NCBI GenBank assembly: GCA_022820665.1
Contig: JAJEFB010000049.1
Location: forward strand, 62,001-126,000
Direction of reading: 5' to 3'
Length of the DNA: 64,000 bases
Source of the DNA: Anaerolineae bacterium
GTDB taxonomy: Bacteria > Chloroflexota > Anaerolineae > Aggregatilineales > Phototrophicaceae
In this document: one piece after another, positions 24,639 through 33,886 of the stretch
Layout of the letters: each line of letters opens with the position of its first letter
Position numbering within the stretch: position 1 is the first letter of the stretch
Notes under the pieces: model-generated
Database searches by the model: none
Seen by the model: only the letters and a program-made list of their open reading frames with translations
What the model was told of the DNA's origin: nothing
Position numbers and translations under genes: made by a program

Positions 24639-27275
24639 CTAGGCGGATGAACGAGCGGCTCTCACCGCGGCGAAGGTGAATACCAGCAAACTACCGAAAT
24701 AGATCAGAACGCCGATCCAGGTCAGGGTATCGCCATTGCCGGCGAACATCAGGATGGCTGAAATCAATGTCAGGGCGCCGATCAACATGATTAGCGGCTG
24801 GCTCACCGATGACTTGAGTTTGCTATCCGTCTCCGGCTCGCCTTCTACGATATAACCCTGATCTTCCAGGCGCTCGCGCGATTCCGGATCCACTGTCGCA
24901 TAGCCGCCGCGTACATAGTCAAAGGCTTGTTGCAAGCCGAATTGCAGCGGGCTCTTTTCCGGATGCAGCAGCACAACCGGCGCCCCGGTTCGTTCTGCGA
25001 TTCGCATGGACGTATTGCCGAAGAGCCGCTGCTTCACCCGCGTATCGCGGGTCTCGCCCAGCGCCACGTAATCATAGTCGCGCGCGGCCCGCACGATGGC
25101 GTCAATGCGCTCGGAACTGACATCGGTGAGCAGATTAACCTGCCTGCCTTCAACTTTCATCGCCTCGATCTGCCGCTGCAAAGTACGCGTGAAACGCTCT
25201 CGTTCCGCCGCCGGCGTATCCGTGGAAAAGACATGCAGCAAGTCCAAGACCATGTCCGGTGTGCTGGCGAACAATTGAATCAGTTGCAGCGAATAACCCA
25301 CCTGACGCGGATCCGCAATCGGCATCAGCACCCGCTTGACTTCGCTGGTGTTGCCGGGCTGCAGCATCATCACATCGCAGTTGATCTCGCCCAGAACCTG
25401 GTCGATATTGGAACCGACCACCGTCCTGCCCTGCTGGTCGCGGACGCCCTGCCAGCCGATCACCACCAGGTCCGCGCGTTGCTCATGCGCCGTATCAATG
25501 ATCGCCGGCGCCACGCGCCGCGCGACGCGCACGATGTATTCGACCGCCACGCCTTCGTTGCGAACCATCGCAATCGCTTTCTCGCGCAGCGAATCGCTGG
25601 CTTCCAAATAGCGATAGCCCGAGGACAAGGGCGTCGGCGACGGCACCGTGACTATGTGCAGCAGCGTTACCTTGCCGTCATTCTGCTCCGCGGCGTGAAT
25701 CGCCGGCGGCAGCAAGGTCGATAGCGTCTCAGGATTCGAAACGGGCACCAGCACGCGATAGGGCGCGTCCGCCTTGGGTTTCATCAATTCCGTCTGCTGC
25801 AATACCGCCGTCCTGTGCGCGCGTTCTTGCCGCGGCCGCGCATAAAAGTAATAGATCAGGAAGCCGCCGCCGATCCAGACCGCGGCGTATACCCAGGCGA
25901 TCCGCGATACCTCGAAGAGCGACAGCACCAGCAAGAACTGCATGCCAATAGCGATCATCGGCAAGATGGGGAAGAAGGGCAACAGGAAACCATACTTGAG
26001 GTTCTTGCCGTATTTGCTGCGTATCGTGATCACAGCCAGATTCACTTGCAAGAAGAGCAAGATGAACATGATATCGGCAGAAGCCGCGACATCCTCGATC
26101 GGCAGCGTCAAAGCCACGAACAAGATCAATACGCCCGACCAGCCCAATGCGATATTCGGCGTACGCGTCTTGGAACTGACATTGGAGAAGCTGTCGGGCA
26201 AGGCACGGTCCCGCCCCATGGCGAAGGAAACGCGCGTCGAAGAAAAGGTCGTCGCGTTGAGCGCGCTCATGGTCGAAAGCAAAGCCCCCAACATGATCAG
26301 GAATGTGCCAAATGGCATGAACTGCGCGGCGGCGCGGGCGATGCCAATTTCCCCCAGCTCTCCCAACCACTCGTGGATGAGCCTGCCTTCCGGCGGATCC
26401 ACCGCGCCAATGATGACAAAAGCCACCAGCATATAAATCGGCACGACGATAGCCAGTGACAGGAAAACGGCGCGCGGGATATTCTTGCGCGGATTACGTA
26501 CTTCCTCGCCAGCCTGCACGATAATCTCGTAGCCCTCAAAGGCGATGAAGGTCAAGCCCATCGCGCTGACAATCCCGATGATACCCGTCATGCCCTCGCC
26601 CGGGGCGAAGGGATTGAAGGCTTCGAAGCGGATCGGATCGCCAAACACGACAAACAAGCCGCTGACAATGAAGATCAGGATGATGATCACTTTGAGCACG
26701 GTTACGATATTGCCAACCGCGCCCGTCTCGGACGTGCCCCGATAATTGATGTACAAGAAGAGCAAGATGATCAATACGGCGAAGCCCTTTTGCACCAGTT
26801 CGGCTTCGGTCAATTCCAGACCAAAAGGCAAGTGCAAGGGACCCGACAAAAAGACGCCCACCCCCTCCGCGTGGTGCGCCTCCGGATCAAGAAAGAGGAT
26901 CCGCATCAGTTCGTAAATGAACCCGCCAAAGCCAACGCCATAGAGACTGCCGGCGACCGCATGCGCGAACCAACTCATCCAGCCTGCCAGGAATCCGTTG
27001 GGACCCGGCAAGCCTTCTTTGACCCACAAATAGCCGCCGCCCGCTTCCGGTATCGCCGATCCCAACTCGGCGTAGACCATCGCAGTCAACACGGTAATGA
27101 CGCCGTTCATAGCAAATGCCAGAATAAGCGCGGGACCCGCCGTGCCCGCAGCGATGCCCGTCAAAACAAAGATGCCAGCGCCGATCATCGCGCCGACACC
27201 GATCATCGTTATGTCAAATAATCCAAGGTTGCGTACCAATCCTACATCGTGGGACGATCCTTCGTTGGCTGCCAT
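24639..27275 (-). CDS. APC-family amino acid permease fused to two USP domains
   Basis: 878 aa. Residues 1-~490 are an APC transporter with about 12 membrane segments, starting with F-D-I-T-M-I-G-V-G-A-M-I-G-A-G-I-F-V-L-T-G and the E-A-G-G-G-Y motif. Then come two universal-stress-protein domains: ~505-640 (R-V-L-V-P-V-S-N, V-V-I-G-W-Q-G) and ~645-780 (R-V-L-M-P-I-A-D, A-L-G-E-T-R-D-T-R, G-N-T-S-M-R-I). Two further membrane segments close the C-terminus (L-I-M-L-I-G-A-L-T-L-I-S-A and T-W-I-G-V-L-I-Y-F-G). The USP domains probably sense nucleotide. Convergent with the LacI-type gene. The substrate is unknown. Confidence 0.88.
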   Translation of the reverse strand: MAANEGSSHDVGLVRNLGLFDITMIGVGAMIGAGIFVLTGIAAGTAGPALILAFAMNGVITVLTAMVYAELGSAIPEAGGGYLWVKEGLPGPNGFLAGWMSWFAHAVAGSLYGVGFGGFIYELMRILFLDPEAHHAEGVGVFLSGPLHLPFGLELTEAELVQKGFAVLIILLFLYINYRGTSETGAVGNIVTVLKVIIILIFIVSGLFVVFGDPIRFEAFNPFAPGEGMTGIIGIVSAMGLTFIAFEGYEIIVQAGEEVRNPRKNIPRAVFLSLAIVVPIYMLVAFVIIGAVDPPEGRLIHEWLGELGEIGIARAAAQFMPFGTFLIMLGALLSTMSALNATTFSSTRVSFAMGRDRALPDSFSNVSSKTRTPNIALGWSGVLILFVALTLPIEDVAASADIMFILLFLQVNLAVITIRSKYGKNLKYGFLLPFFPILPMIAIGMQFLLVLSLFEVSRIAWVYAAVWIGGGFLIYYFYARPRQERAHRTAVLQQTELMKPKADAPYRVLVPVSNPETLSTLLPPAIHAAEQNDGKVTLLHIVTVPSPTPLSSGYRYLEASDSLREKAIAMVRNEGVAVEYIVRVARRVAPAIIDTAHEQRADLVVIGWQGVRDQQGRTVVGSNIDQVLGEINCDVMMLQPGNTSEVKRVLMPIADPRQVGYSLQLIQLFASTPDMVLDLLHVFSTDTPAAERERFTRTLQRQIEAMKVEGRQVNLLTDVSSERIDAIVRAARDYDYVALGETRDTRVKQRLFGNTSMRIAERTGAPVVLLHPEKSPLQFGLQQAFDYVRGGYATVDPESRERLEDQGYIVEGEPETDSKLKSSVSQPLIMLIGALTLISAILMFAGNGDTLTWIGVLIYFGSLLVFTFAAVRAARSSA

Positions 27276-27564
27276 TTGTCAAATCCTCAACTAATAAAAG
27301 GCGTCCGGCGGACCTCATTGCGATTCGCCAGTGCGGGTCAAAATATACGTACACTAATCTCCACTTTATATCAGACCGTCGTCGTTTGACAAGTACATGA
27401 GCGGCATCAAAACGCCTTCCAAACAGTACCGAGAACGATTTTCAAGACCCACCAAGGGGACGGCTTTGGCTCTCGTTGACGATGCCAACAAAGCTACAGA
27501 CAGCATACATGACAAACTTATTAGGGAATGCACGAGCCGATCAATTCTCTAGCGCGCGCAAGGA

Positions 27565-29064
27565 TTACGAAGAGGCTAACTTGTACGCGGCGTCATTCCA
27601 GCGCAATTCGTTCTTCAAACCGCGCAGGTCCGTCGCCCTGTCGATCAGCACGTATTCGACGCCCGCCATCTCACTGAAGTCGTAGATGTGCTCGGCGCTC
27701 AAAGCCTGGCTGAAAACGGTATGATGCGCGCCGCCGGCATAAATCCAGGCGCTGGCGCCGATTTTCAGGTTGGGATGTGGCGCCCAGAGCGCCCGCGCCA
27801 CCGGCAATTTGGGCAGTTCCGCCTCGGGCTCAATGACATCCACCGTGTTGACGATCATGCGGAAACGATCGCCCAGGTCAATGAGCGAGGCGTTCAAGGC
27901 TTCCCCGGCTGCCGTGTTGAAAACGAGTCGCGCCGGGTCGGCTTTGCCGCCGATGCCCAAGGGATGTACTTCAAGGCTCGGCTGTCCAGCCGCGATCGTC
28001 GGGCAAATCTCCAGCATATGCGCGCCCAACACCGCCATATTGTCCGGATGGAGGTGATAGGTGTAATCTTCCATGAAGGAGGTGCCGCCTTCCAGCCCTT
28101 CCGCCATCAGCTTCAAGGACCGCAGCAGCGCCGCTGTCTTCCAGTCGCCCTCGGCGCCGAAACCATATCCCGCCTCCATCAAGCGCTGCACAGCCAAGCC
28201 CGGCAATTGCGTCAGACCGTGCAAATCTTCAAAGGTCGTCGTGAAAGCGTCGAAGCCGCCGTCCTGCAGGAATTGCGCCAGACCAAGCTCGATCCGCGCC
28301 GCTTCCCTTATCGACTCGTGACGATCGCCTCCTTTTCGCAGGTCGCCGCTCATGCGGTATGCCGCCTCGTATGCCGCGACCAGCACGTCAATTTCTCTGT
28401 CGCTCACGTGATTGACCACAGCGACAAGGTCGCCGACGCCGTAGCCGTTTACCTGATATCCGAATTGCGTCTGCGCCACGACCTTGTCCCCTTCGGTCAC
28501 CGCGACCGCGCGCATATTGTCGCCGATGCGCGCCACCTTGATCGAGCGCGTTTCTTGCCAGGCCGCGGCGGCGCGCGCCCAGACGCCGATTTGCCCCTGC
28601 ACGGCTGGGTCGCGCCAATGCCCGACAACAACCTTGCGCCGCATCCGCAGCCGGCTCATGATGTGGCCGAATTCACGGTCGCCGTGCGCCGCCTGGTTGA
28701 GGTTCATGAAGTCCATATCGATCTCGGACCAGGGGATATCGCGGTTGTATTGCGTGTGCAAGTGCAGCAGCGGCTTTTGGAGCGCTGTCAAGCCGGCGAT
28801 CCAGTTCTTGGCCGGCGAAAACGTATGCATCCAGGCGATCAGACCGACGCAGGCCGCATCATCGTTGGCGGCGCTGCAAATGGCGTAGATCTCTTCCGCC
28901 GTGGTCAAGACCGGCTTGAAAACGATCTCCACAGGGATGGCGGCTGCGCTGTCCAGAAAACCGGCAATCTCTCGCGAATGCGCGCCGACCTGCTCAATCG
29001 CTTCGGGTCCATACAAATGCTGACTGCCGGTCAAAAACCAGATCTGATACTCATGCAATCCCAT
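27565..29064 (-). CDS. araA: L-arabinose isomerase
   Basis: 499 aa, full length. Converts L-arabinose to L-ribulose in the cytoplasm with a divalent metal. Conserved blocks seen are F-L-T-G-S-Q-H-L-Y-G-P-E, H-T-Q-Y-N-R-D-I-P-W, I-D-M-D-F-M-N-L-N-Q-A-A-H-G-D-R-E-F-G, the metal-site region G-T-S-F-M-E-D-Y-T-Y-H and G-A-H-H-T-V-F-S. AAGGGAA ahead of the ATG. Sits 61 bp after araD in the same direction; the ribulokinase gene araB is not present in this window. The 289 bp between its end and the APC gene (27276-27564) hold nothing recognised. Confidence 0.97.
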   Translation of the reverse strand: MGLHEYQIWFLTGSQHLYGPEAIEQVGAHSREIAGFLDSAAAIPVEIVFKPVLTTAEEIYAICSAANDDAACVGLIAWMHTFSPAKNWIAGLTALQKPLLHLHTQYNRDIPWSEIDMDFMNLNQAAHGDREFGHIMSRLRMRRKVVVGHWRDPAVQGQIGVWARAAAAWQETRSIKVARIGDNMRAVAVTEGDKVVAQTQFGYQVNGYGVGDLVAVVNHVSDREIDVLVAAYEAAYRMSGDLRKGGDRHESIREAARIELGLAQFLQDGGFDAFTTTFEDLHGLTQLPGLAVQRLMEAGYGFGAEGDWKTAALLRSLKLMAEGLEGGTSFMEDYTYHLHPDNMAVLGAHMLEICPTIAAGQPSLEVHPLGIGGKADPARLVFNTAAGEALNASLIDLGDRFRMIVNTVDVIEPEAELPKLPVARALWAPHPNLKIGASAWIYAGGAHHTVFSQALSAEHIYDFSEMAGVEYVLIDRATDLRGLKNELRWNDAAYKLASS

Positions 29065-29125
29065 TGCTCGTTCCCTTCAGCTCAGACCTAATCCTCTGTG
29101 CTCTCTGCGCCTCTGTGTTGAATAT

Positions 29126-29779
29126 TCACCGCTGCCCATAGACATACTGATAGCGATCGTGCAAACGATCGATATCAGCCCCCGGTATCGTGATGATCTT
29201 GCCCAGTTGCCGCGCCGTCCAAACGATCGCGGCATTATCCTCGGTCATCACCGCCGCCTTGACCGCCGCTTCGGCGCTCTCCCCAATCGTGAAGACGCCG
29301 TGATTCTGCAATAGCGCCGCCGGACTGCGGTGCCCCGTCAATTTGTCAACAACCAGCTTGCCTATCTCCTCGCCACCGATCAGGCAAAAGCCGCAGCAGG
29401 GAATCTCGCCGCCGAATTCGTCGGCCATCGCCGTCGTGACGCAGGGAATCGACTCGCCAACCACAGAAAATGCCGTGGCATAGCGCGAATGCGTATGTGC
29501 CACGCCATTGACCGCCGGCATGTGTCGATAGATATAGCAATGAGACGCGGTATCCGACGACGGGCTGAGATCGCCCTGAACCACGCGACCCGACAAGTCC
29601 GTGACCACCATGTTTTCCGGCGTCAAATCCTCGAAGAGCAGGCCGCTCGGCTTGATCACCACCAAGTCGCTGTCGAGATCGCGCGCGCTGATATTGCCGC
29701 TCGTCCAAGCCACCAGATTGTTCTTGGGCAGTTCGGCATGCAGCCGGTGTACTTCTTCGCGCAGTTGCGGCAATAACAT
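29126..29779 (-). CDS. araD: L-ribulose-5-phosphate 4-epimerase
   Basis: 217 aa class II aldolase/epimerase. Converts L-ribulose-5-phosphate to D-xylulose-5-phosphate. Visible motifs are T-S-G-N-I-S-A-R-D, V-I-K-P-S-G (phosphate binding), S-S-D-T-A-S-H, the zinc histidines in A-H-T-H-S and Q-N-H-G-V-F. The ATG at 29779 matches the family start MLLPQLREEVHRLHAELPKN; the frame to 29863 is an extension over the upstream DUF4870 gene. Thirteen bases follow that gene's stop, so the two are probably co-transcribed. FucA-like aldolases are related, but linkage to araA favours AraD. Confidence 0.92.
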   Translation of the reverse strand: MLLPQLREEVHRLHAELPKNNLVAWTSGNISARDLDSDLVVIKPSGLLFEDLTPENMVVTDLSGRVVQGDLSPSSDTASHCYIYRHMPAVNGVAHTHSRYATAFSVVGESIPCVTTAMADEFGGEIPCCGFCLIGGEEIGKLVVDKLTGHRSPAALLQNHGVFTIGESAEAAVKAAVMTEDNAAIVWTARQLGKIITIPGADIDRLHDRYQYVYGQR

Positions 29780-29792
29780 CGCTGTTGTTCTT

Positions 29793-30224
29793 TTAACCCG
29801 TCGCCTTGAGGGGCTTCGCCTGGCGGTCGTCAGGGAAGAGACGATCGACGAGCTTGTTGGCAAAGGGAATCGTCCGTTCCCGACCGCGCAAAGCCATCAG
29901 CAGGCTGATAAGCCAATTGATCGACAGAAAGATCAACATCGCCACCACTAGCGAAAACAACGATATGGAGACAATCGGACCCATGATGGGAATCAAACCA
30001 ATCAGGTAACCGACCAGCGCCCAAAGCAAAAAACTCAAAATCAAAGCCAAAACAGTCGCGATGCTCTGCCGCGCGTGATTTTGCGTCAGCGGATTGCGCC
30101 CGTCAACCGCCAAACCGATGATGCCGCCAAGGATGGGAACGAGATAAGCCAAAACGGCGAAGATTCGCTTGGAGGCTTCGACTTCACTTTTCGGCTCGGG
30201 TTTAGGGGGTGGGCTCTGTTGCAT
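29793..30224 (-). CDS. DUF4870-family membrane protein
   Basis: 143 aa. A proline/lysine-rich cytoplasmic head (MQQSPPPKPEPKSEVEASKR) is followed by about three membrane segments: I-F-A-V-L-A-Y-L-V-P-I-L-G-G, then A-T-V-L-A-L-I-L-S-F-L-L-W-A-L-V-G-Y-L-I and S-I-S-L-F-S-L-V-V-A-M-L-I. The N-H-A-R-Q-S segment between the first two is typical of the DUF4870/Tic20-like family. The start overlaps the end of the upstream ABC ATPase by 23 bases. Function unknown; it sits between a transporter operon and araDA. Confidence 0.8.
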   Translation of the reverse strand: MQQSPPPKPEPKSEVEASKRIFAVLAYLVPILGGIIGLAVDGRNPLTQNHARQSIATVLALILSFLLWALVGYLIGLIPIMGPIVSISLFSLVVAMLIFLSINWLISLLMALRGRERTIPFANKLVDRLFPDDRQAKPLKATG

Positions 30225-31233
30225 TTACGACTCCTTGCAACTCCAATTCCTCGGCAAAGTGGCAGCGCGCGCTGTGGCCGGGCGCTATCTCCACGAGCGG
30301 CGGAACCTCCCGCGTGCAAATGTCTTGCGCGTAGCGGCAGCGCGGATGGAATACGCAGCCGGACGGCGGATTGGCCGGGCTGGGCACATCGCCCTCCAAA
30401 ATGACGCGCTCCATTTTTATCAGCGGATCCGCAGGCGGCACAGCCGAAACCAGCGCCTCGGTGTAGGGATGCCGGGGCTCCCGCAGCAACTCGTCTGTCG
30501 GCGCTATTTCCACGATATTGCCCACGTACATCACCGCGATCCTGTCGCAGATATGCTCAACTACCGAAAGATCGTGCGAGATGAAAATGAAGGTCAGTCG
30601 GAAATCGTCTTTGAGGTTCTGCAACAGGTTTAGCACCTGCGCCTGCACTGAAACGTCCAGCGCCGAGACTGGCTCGTCGGCCACGATCAGGCGCGGATTC
30701 AGAGCCAACGTACGCGCGACGCCAATCCTTTGCCGCTGCCCGCCAGAGAACTCGTGCGGGTAGCGTCCCATATAAGCCGGCTTCAAACCCACCGCGTTCA
30801 TGAGCTCCGCCACGCGCGCCGTGATCTCGTCGCCGGAGGCAACGCCGTGGATCACCAAGGGTTCAGCGATCAAATCCCGCACGGTTAAACGCGGATTCAA
30901 GGAGCTGAATGGGTCCTGAAAGATCATGCGCATTTCCTTGCGCAGTTCTTTCATCTCTCTGCCGTTGAGCTTCGCTACATCGACCCATTCTCCATCGCCC
31001 TTGTGGAATAGCACCTCGCCGTCGGTCGGGTCATACAAGCGCAGCAAGCTGCGCCCAACGGTCGTCTTGCCGCAGCCGCTTTCGCCAACCAGCCCCATCA
31101 CTTCCTGTTCGCGCAACTCGAAGGAAACGCCGTCAACAGCTTTAATTGTACCTACCTGTCGCTGCAGCATGCCCCGCCTGAGCGGGAAGTGCATCTTCAG
31201 GTCCTTGACTTTGAGGATGACGTCTCTGGTCAT
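30202..31233 (-). CDS. Dpp/Opp-type ABC transporter ATP-binding protein (DppF-like)
   Basis: 343 aa. Walker A G-E-S-G-C-G-K-T-T, Q-loop I-F-Q-D-P, signature F-S-G-G-Q-R-Q-R-I, Walker B L-I-V-A-D-E-P and switch H-D-L. The C-terminal oligopeptide-ATPase extension has a four-cysteine-type iron-sulfur-like motif, G-C-V-F-H-P-R-C...C. It powers the importer whose permeases lie upstream and whose second ATPase is at 36092. The ATG at 31233 is chosen from the family start and a GGAGAGG ahead; the frame extends to 31317 only by reading through a C/G-rich repeat. Confidence 0.93.
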   Translation of the reverse strand: MTRDVILKVKDLKMHFPLRRGMLQRQVGTIKAVDGVSFELREQEVMGLVGESGCGKTTVGRSLLRLYDPTDGEVLFHKGDGEWVDVAKLNGREMKELRKEMRMIFQDPFSSLNPRLTVRDLIAEPLVIHGVASGDEITARVAELMNAVGLKPAYMGRYPHEFSGGQRQRIGVARTLALNPRLIVADEPVSALDVSVQAQVLNLLQNLKDDFRLTFIFISHDLSVVEHICDRIAVMYVGNIVEIAPTDELLREPRHPYTEALVSAVPPADPLIKMERVILEGDVPSPANPPSGCVFHPRCRYAQDICTREVPPLVEIAPGHSARCHFAEELELQGVVNATEPTP

Positions 31234-31258
31234 ACTTTCCGCCTCTCCACCGTAGAAG

Positions 31259-31302
31259 CCTTTCCCTCTTTCTTTATGGGGGAGGGGCTTGGGGTGGGGG
31301 TT
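31259..31302. repeat. C/G-rich palindromic repeat
   Basis: Imperfect palindrome between the dppC-like stop and the ATPase start. Read on the minus strand it encodes the spurious peptide PHPKPLPHKE, a familiar false N-terminus in bacterial gene calls. Also found at 43012 in the opposite orientation. Confidence 0.6.
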
Positions 31303-31313
31303 GTCTTCTCCAA

Positions 31314-32450
31314 TCACAGATTCGAGTACGGATCAGCGGCGTCGCGCAAGCCGTCGCCCAGGAAGTTCAAACCCAGCACCGCAACGACAATGAAGATCAC
31401 CGGCGTCAATATCCAGGTATTTTGCCCCAGCGTCTCCAGGCTCTGCGCGCTTTTCATCAAGAAACCCCAACTTGTCAGCGGCTCGTTGATGCCGATGCCC
31501 AGGAAGCTGAGGAAGGCTTCGGCCAAGATAATATCTGGGATCATCAGCGTCAGAATTACGATCACATGGCTGAGCACATTGGGATACAGGTGTTTGAAGA
31601 TGATGCGAAAGTCGCCCGCGCCCTGCTCCTTTGCCGCCAGGATGAAGTCCGTCTCGCGCAAGGACAGTACCTTGCCCCGCACCTCGCGCGCCAAAACAGC
31701 CCAGCGCAGGAAGGGGAATATGAATGCCATCACCAAAAACTTTTGTTCGCCCGACCAGGTCGTGGGTATCACCGCCGCCAGCGCCATCCACAGCGGCAAT
31801 TCCGGGAAGGACATCACCACTTCGACGAAACGCTGTATCACGTTGTCGATGCCGCCGCCATAGTACCCGGAGATGACACCCAGCGACGAGCCGACTACGA
31901 TTGCAATCAGCGCCGCCAATATGCTCAGCGACAATGAAACCCGCCCAGCCAGGCAGATCCGTCCCCAAAGGTCTCGTCCAAACCGGTCCGTGCCCAAAAG
32001 ATGCAAACGCACCTCATCGGTATCCAGGCCGAAAAGATGTAGATCGGTCTCGATCAAGCCGAAGAGCTTGTACTCCCAGCTGCGCACGAAGAATCGCACC
32101 TGAAACGGGCTTTCCGTATCAATTTTTGGTCTCGCCTGATAAGTTACCGGGTCTATTTCAAGCTCTTGTTTGTAGACAAAGGGCCGGAACTTGAAGTTGC
32201 CATCGACATCGAAGAAGCGGATTTGCGTCGGCGGCGTATATGAATCGCCCAATGCCGTCTGGTAGAGATCGTAAGGCGCGAAAAACTCGGGGAAGACCGC
32301 CAGCACCAGCAGCATGATAACCATCAGACCGCCGACAATGGCCGCCTTGCTGCGGCTGAAGCGCTGCCACACCAACTCCGAATAGGAGTCGCTGCTCTCT
32401 TCCGCGTCTTCGTCTTCCGCCGGTATCTTGTCTTCGTAGATTTCTTGCAC
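31314..32450 (-). CDS. Family-5 ABC transporter permease (DppC-like, long form)
   Basis: 378 aa, about 80 longer than ordinary DppC. After the first membrane segment (I-V-G-G-L-M-V-I-M-L-L-V-L-A-V) comes a large periplasmic insertion (~residues 65-150, including T-P-P-T-Q-I-R-F-F-D-V-D-G-N-F), then H-L-L-G-T-D-R-F-G-R-D, further helices, coupling loop D-F-I-L-A-A-K-E-Q-G-A and L-G-D-G-L-R-D-A-A-D-P. This long form is typical of transporters with large binding proteins thought to import oligosaccharides. GTG start with AGGA ahead. Confidence 0.92.
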   Translation of the reverse strand: MQEIYEDKIPAEDEDAEESSDSYSELVWQRFSRSKAAIVGGLMVIMLLVLAVFPEFFAPYDLYQTALGDSYTPPTQIRFFDVDGNFKFRPFVYKQELEIDPVTYQARPKIDTESPFQVRFFVRSWEYKLFGLIETDLHLFGLDTDEVRLHLLGTDRFGRDLWGRICLAGRVSLSLSILAALIAIVVGSSLGVISGYYGGGIDNVIQRFVEVVMSFPELPLWMALAAVIPTTWSGEQKFLVMAFIFPFLRWAVLAREVRGKVLSLRETDFILAAKEQGAGDFRIIFKHLYPNVLSHVIVILTLMIPDIILAEAFLSFLGIGINEPLTSWGFLMKSAQSLETLGQNTWILTPVIFIVVAVLGLNFLGDGLRDAADPYSNL

Positions 32451-32467
32451 CTTGTTAATCCTACGAC

Positions 32468-33466
32468 CTAGCTATAAGAGATTCGCGGATCTATGATTCC
32501 CAGCGCCATATCGGCGATGAAGTTGCCCGCGATCAGCAAAATGCCATACAAAAGCATCACACTGCCCGACAAATAGACATCCTGTTTCAGCAGCGCCTCG
32601 GCGAACATCGGCGCAATCGTCGGCAAGCCGAAGACGATCGCCGCTTCCAACTCGCCCTGAAACATATATGGCAGCACCGTACCCTGATAAGCGATAATCG
32701 GATGCAAGGCGTTGGGCACCGCGTGCCTGTTGATCACGCGGCTTTCCTGCAATCCCTTCGAGCGGGCTGTCGTCACATATTGCTGATTCAGCACATCCAG
32801 CAAGTTGCCGCGCATCACGCGCATATTCCGCGCCACCCCGCCCAAGCCCGCGATCAATATCACCGGACCAACGTGCTTGAGCAAATCAATCGCCTTTTCG
32901 ATCGACCAGGGCGCGTAGCGATATTCAGGCGATTGCAGCGAGGAGACGTGCTCCCAACCCAAACCGAATGCCAAAAAATACACTACGATCAAAGCCAGCG
33001 AAAATCGCGGTATCGAAGTTGCGAAGAAGGCGAAGGTCGCGGCGGTATTGTCCGCAATGCTATATTGCCGATTGGCCACATAAATGCCCAGCGCAATGCC
33101 AACCAAAGAAGAAATGGCGTGCGCCGCCATCGCGATGCCAATCGTGCGCGGCAGACGCTGCGCCAGCAACTGGCTGACATCAACCCGCTGCGAAAAGGAC
33201 CAGCCAAAATCGCCGTGTAAGACAATCGCGCTCAACCATTTGAGATACTGTATCGGCAGCGGATCGAGCAAGCCGTATTTGTCCCGCAGTTTGTTAGCCG
33301 CTTCTTCCGCCTCTTCCTCCGATGCCCCGCCCAGCGCAATCAATTCTTGCTTGTAGACATCGGCAAAGTCGCCCGGGGGAATCTGAATAATAGTGAATGC
33401 CACTATTGTGATGACGATCAAAATGAGAATGGAAGACAAAAGGCGCTGTACAACGAATCGAAGCAT
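32468..33466 (-). CDS. Family-5 ABC transporter permease (DppB-like)
   Basis: 332 aa. N-terminal LRFVVQRLLSSILILIVITI, P-P-G-D-F motif in place of P-G-D-P, a periplasmic segment with acidic/alanine-rich G-G-A-S-E-E-E-A-E-E-A-A, coupling loop Q-Y-V-T-T-A-R-S-K-G-L and the ending L-G-I-I-D-P-R-I-S-Y-S. Seventeen bases before the dppC-like gene. Upstream lies a 420-bp gene-free region of repeats. Confidence 0.92.
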   Translation of the reverse strand: MLRFVVQRLLSSILILIVITIVAFTIIQIPPGDFADVYKQELIALGGASEEEAEEAANKLRDKYGLLDPLPIQYLKWLSAIVLHGDFGWSFSQRVDVSQLLAQRLPRTIGIAMAAHAISSLVGIALGIYVANRQYSIADNTAATFAFFATSIPRFSLALIVVYFLAFGLGWEHVSSLQSPEYRYAPWSIEKAIDLLKHVGPVILIAGLGGVARNMRVMRGNLLDVLNQQYVTTARSKGLQESRVINRHAVPNALHPIIAYQGTVLPYMFQGELEAAIVFGLPTIAPMFAEALLKQDVYLSGSVMLLYGILLIAGNFIADMALGIIDPRISYS

Positions 33467-33635
33467 AAACGGCTGACTTTCGTGTCACCTTCAATCGGCG
33501 GCAAGACATTCTAAGTATATCAAGTAATAGACGGGCGGCAACTGATGTGACTTCCCGCAGGGCTCAAGTCCTTTCAAACCTCAGCGGCATGACAATTCAG
33601 TACGGAGCGGCTCCTCCCCATTGCAACGCTGACGA

Positions 33636-33721
33636 GCGGACGCTCTTCAATCGCGCAAGAAACTGGCGAAAACTCTATATTTTTTCAGATATTTCCGGGC
33701 GACCTGATAGGCTGTCCCTAC
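33636..33721. repeat. 86-bp direct repeat, copy 1
   Basis: Begins GCGGAC, contains CGCGCAAGAAACTGGC and TCTATATTTTTTCAG and ends CCCTAC. A same-length, same-orientation copy lies at 41895-41980. A GGGCGACC half-palindrome sits near the right end and is degenerate in this copy. No coding potential. Confidence 0.7.
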
Positions 33722-33744
33722 AGCATACAAACATAAATCTGTAG

Positions 33745-33860
33745 GGGTCAGCCACCGGCTGACCCGTTGCATCAATACGCAGTCATTTCAAACATGTCCC
33801 CTCCTCAGCCATTACAACAGGGAGGGGCCGAGGGTGGGGTAGACCGGGTGCCTGAGCCTC
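33745..33860. repeat. GGGTCAGCC palindrome followed by C/G-rich palindrome
   Basis: Arms GGGTCAGCC/GGCTGACCC at 33745-33765, then a C/G-rich imperfect palindrome from 33797. The same pairing recurs at 48856-48932. With the 86-bp repeat it fills the gene-free 33467-33886 downstream of the binding-protein gene. Confidence 0.65.
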
Positions 33861-33886
33861 CAGCCTACCCTGCTAGTTGCAGCAGC

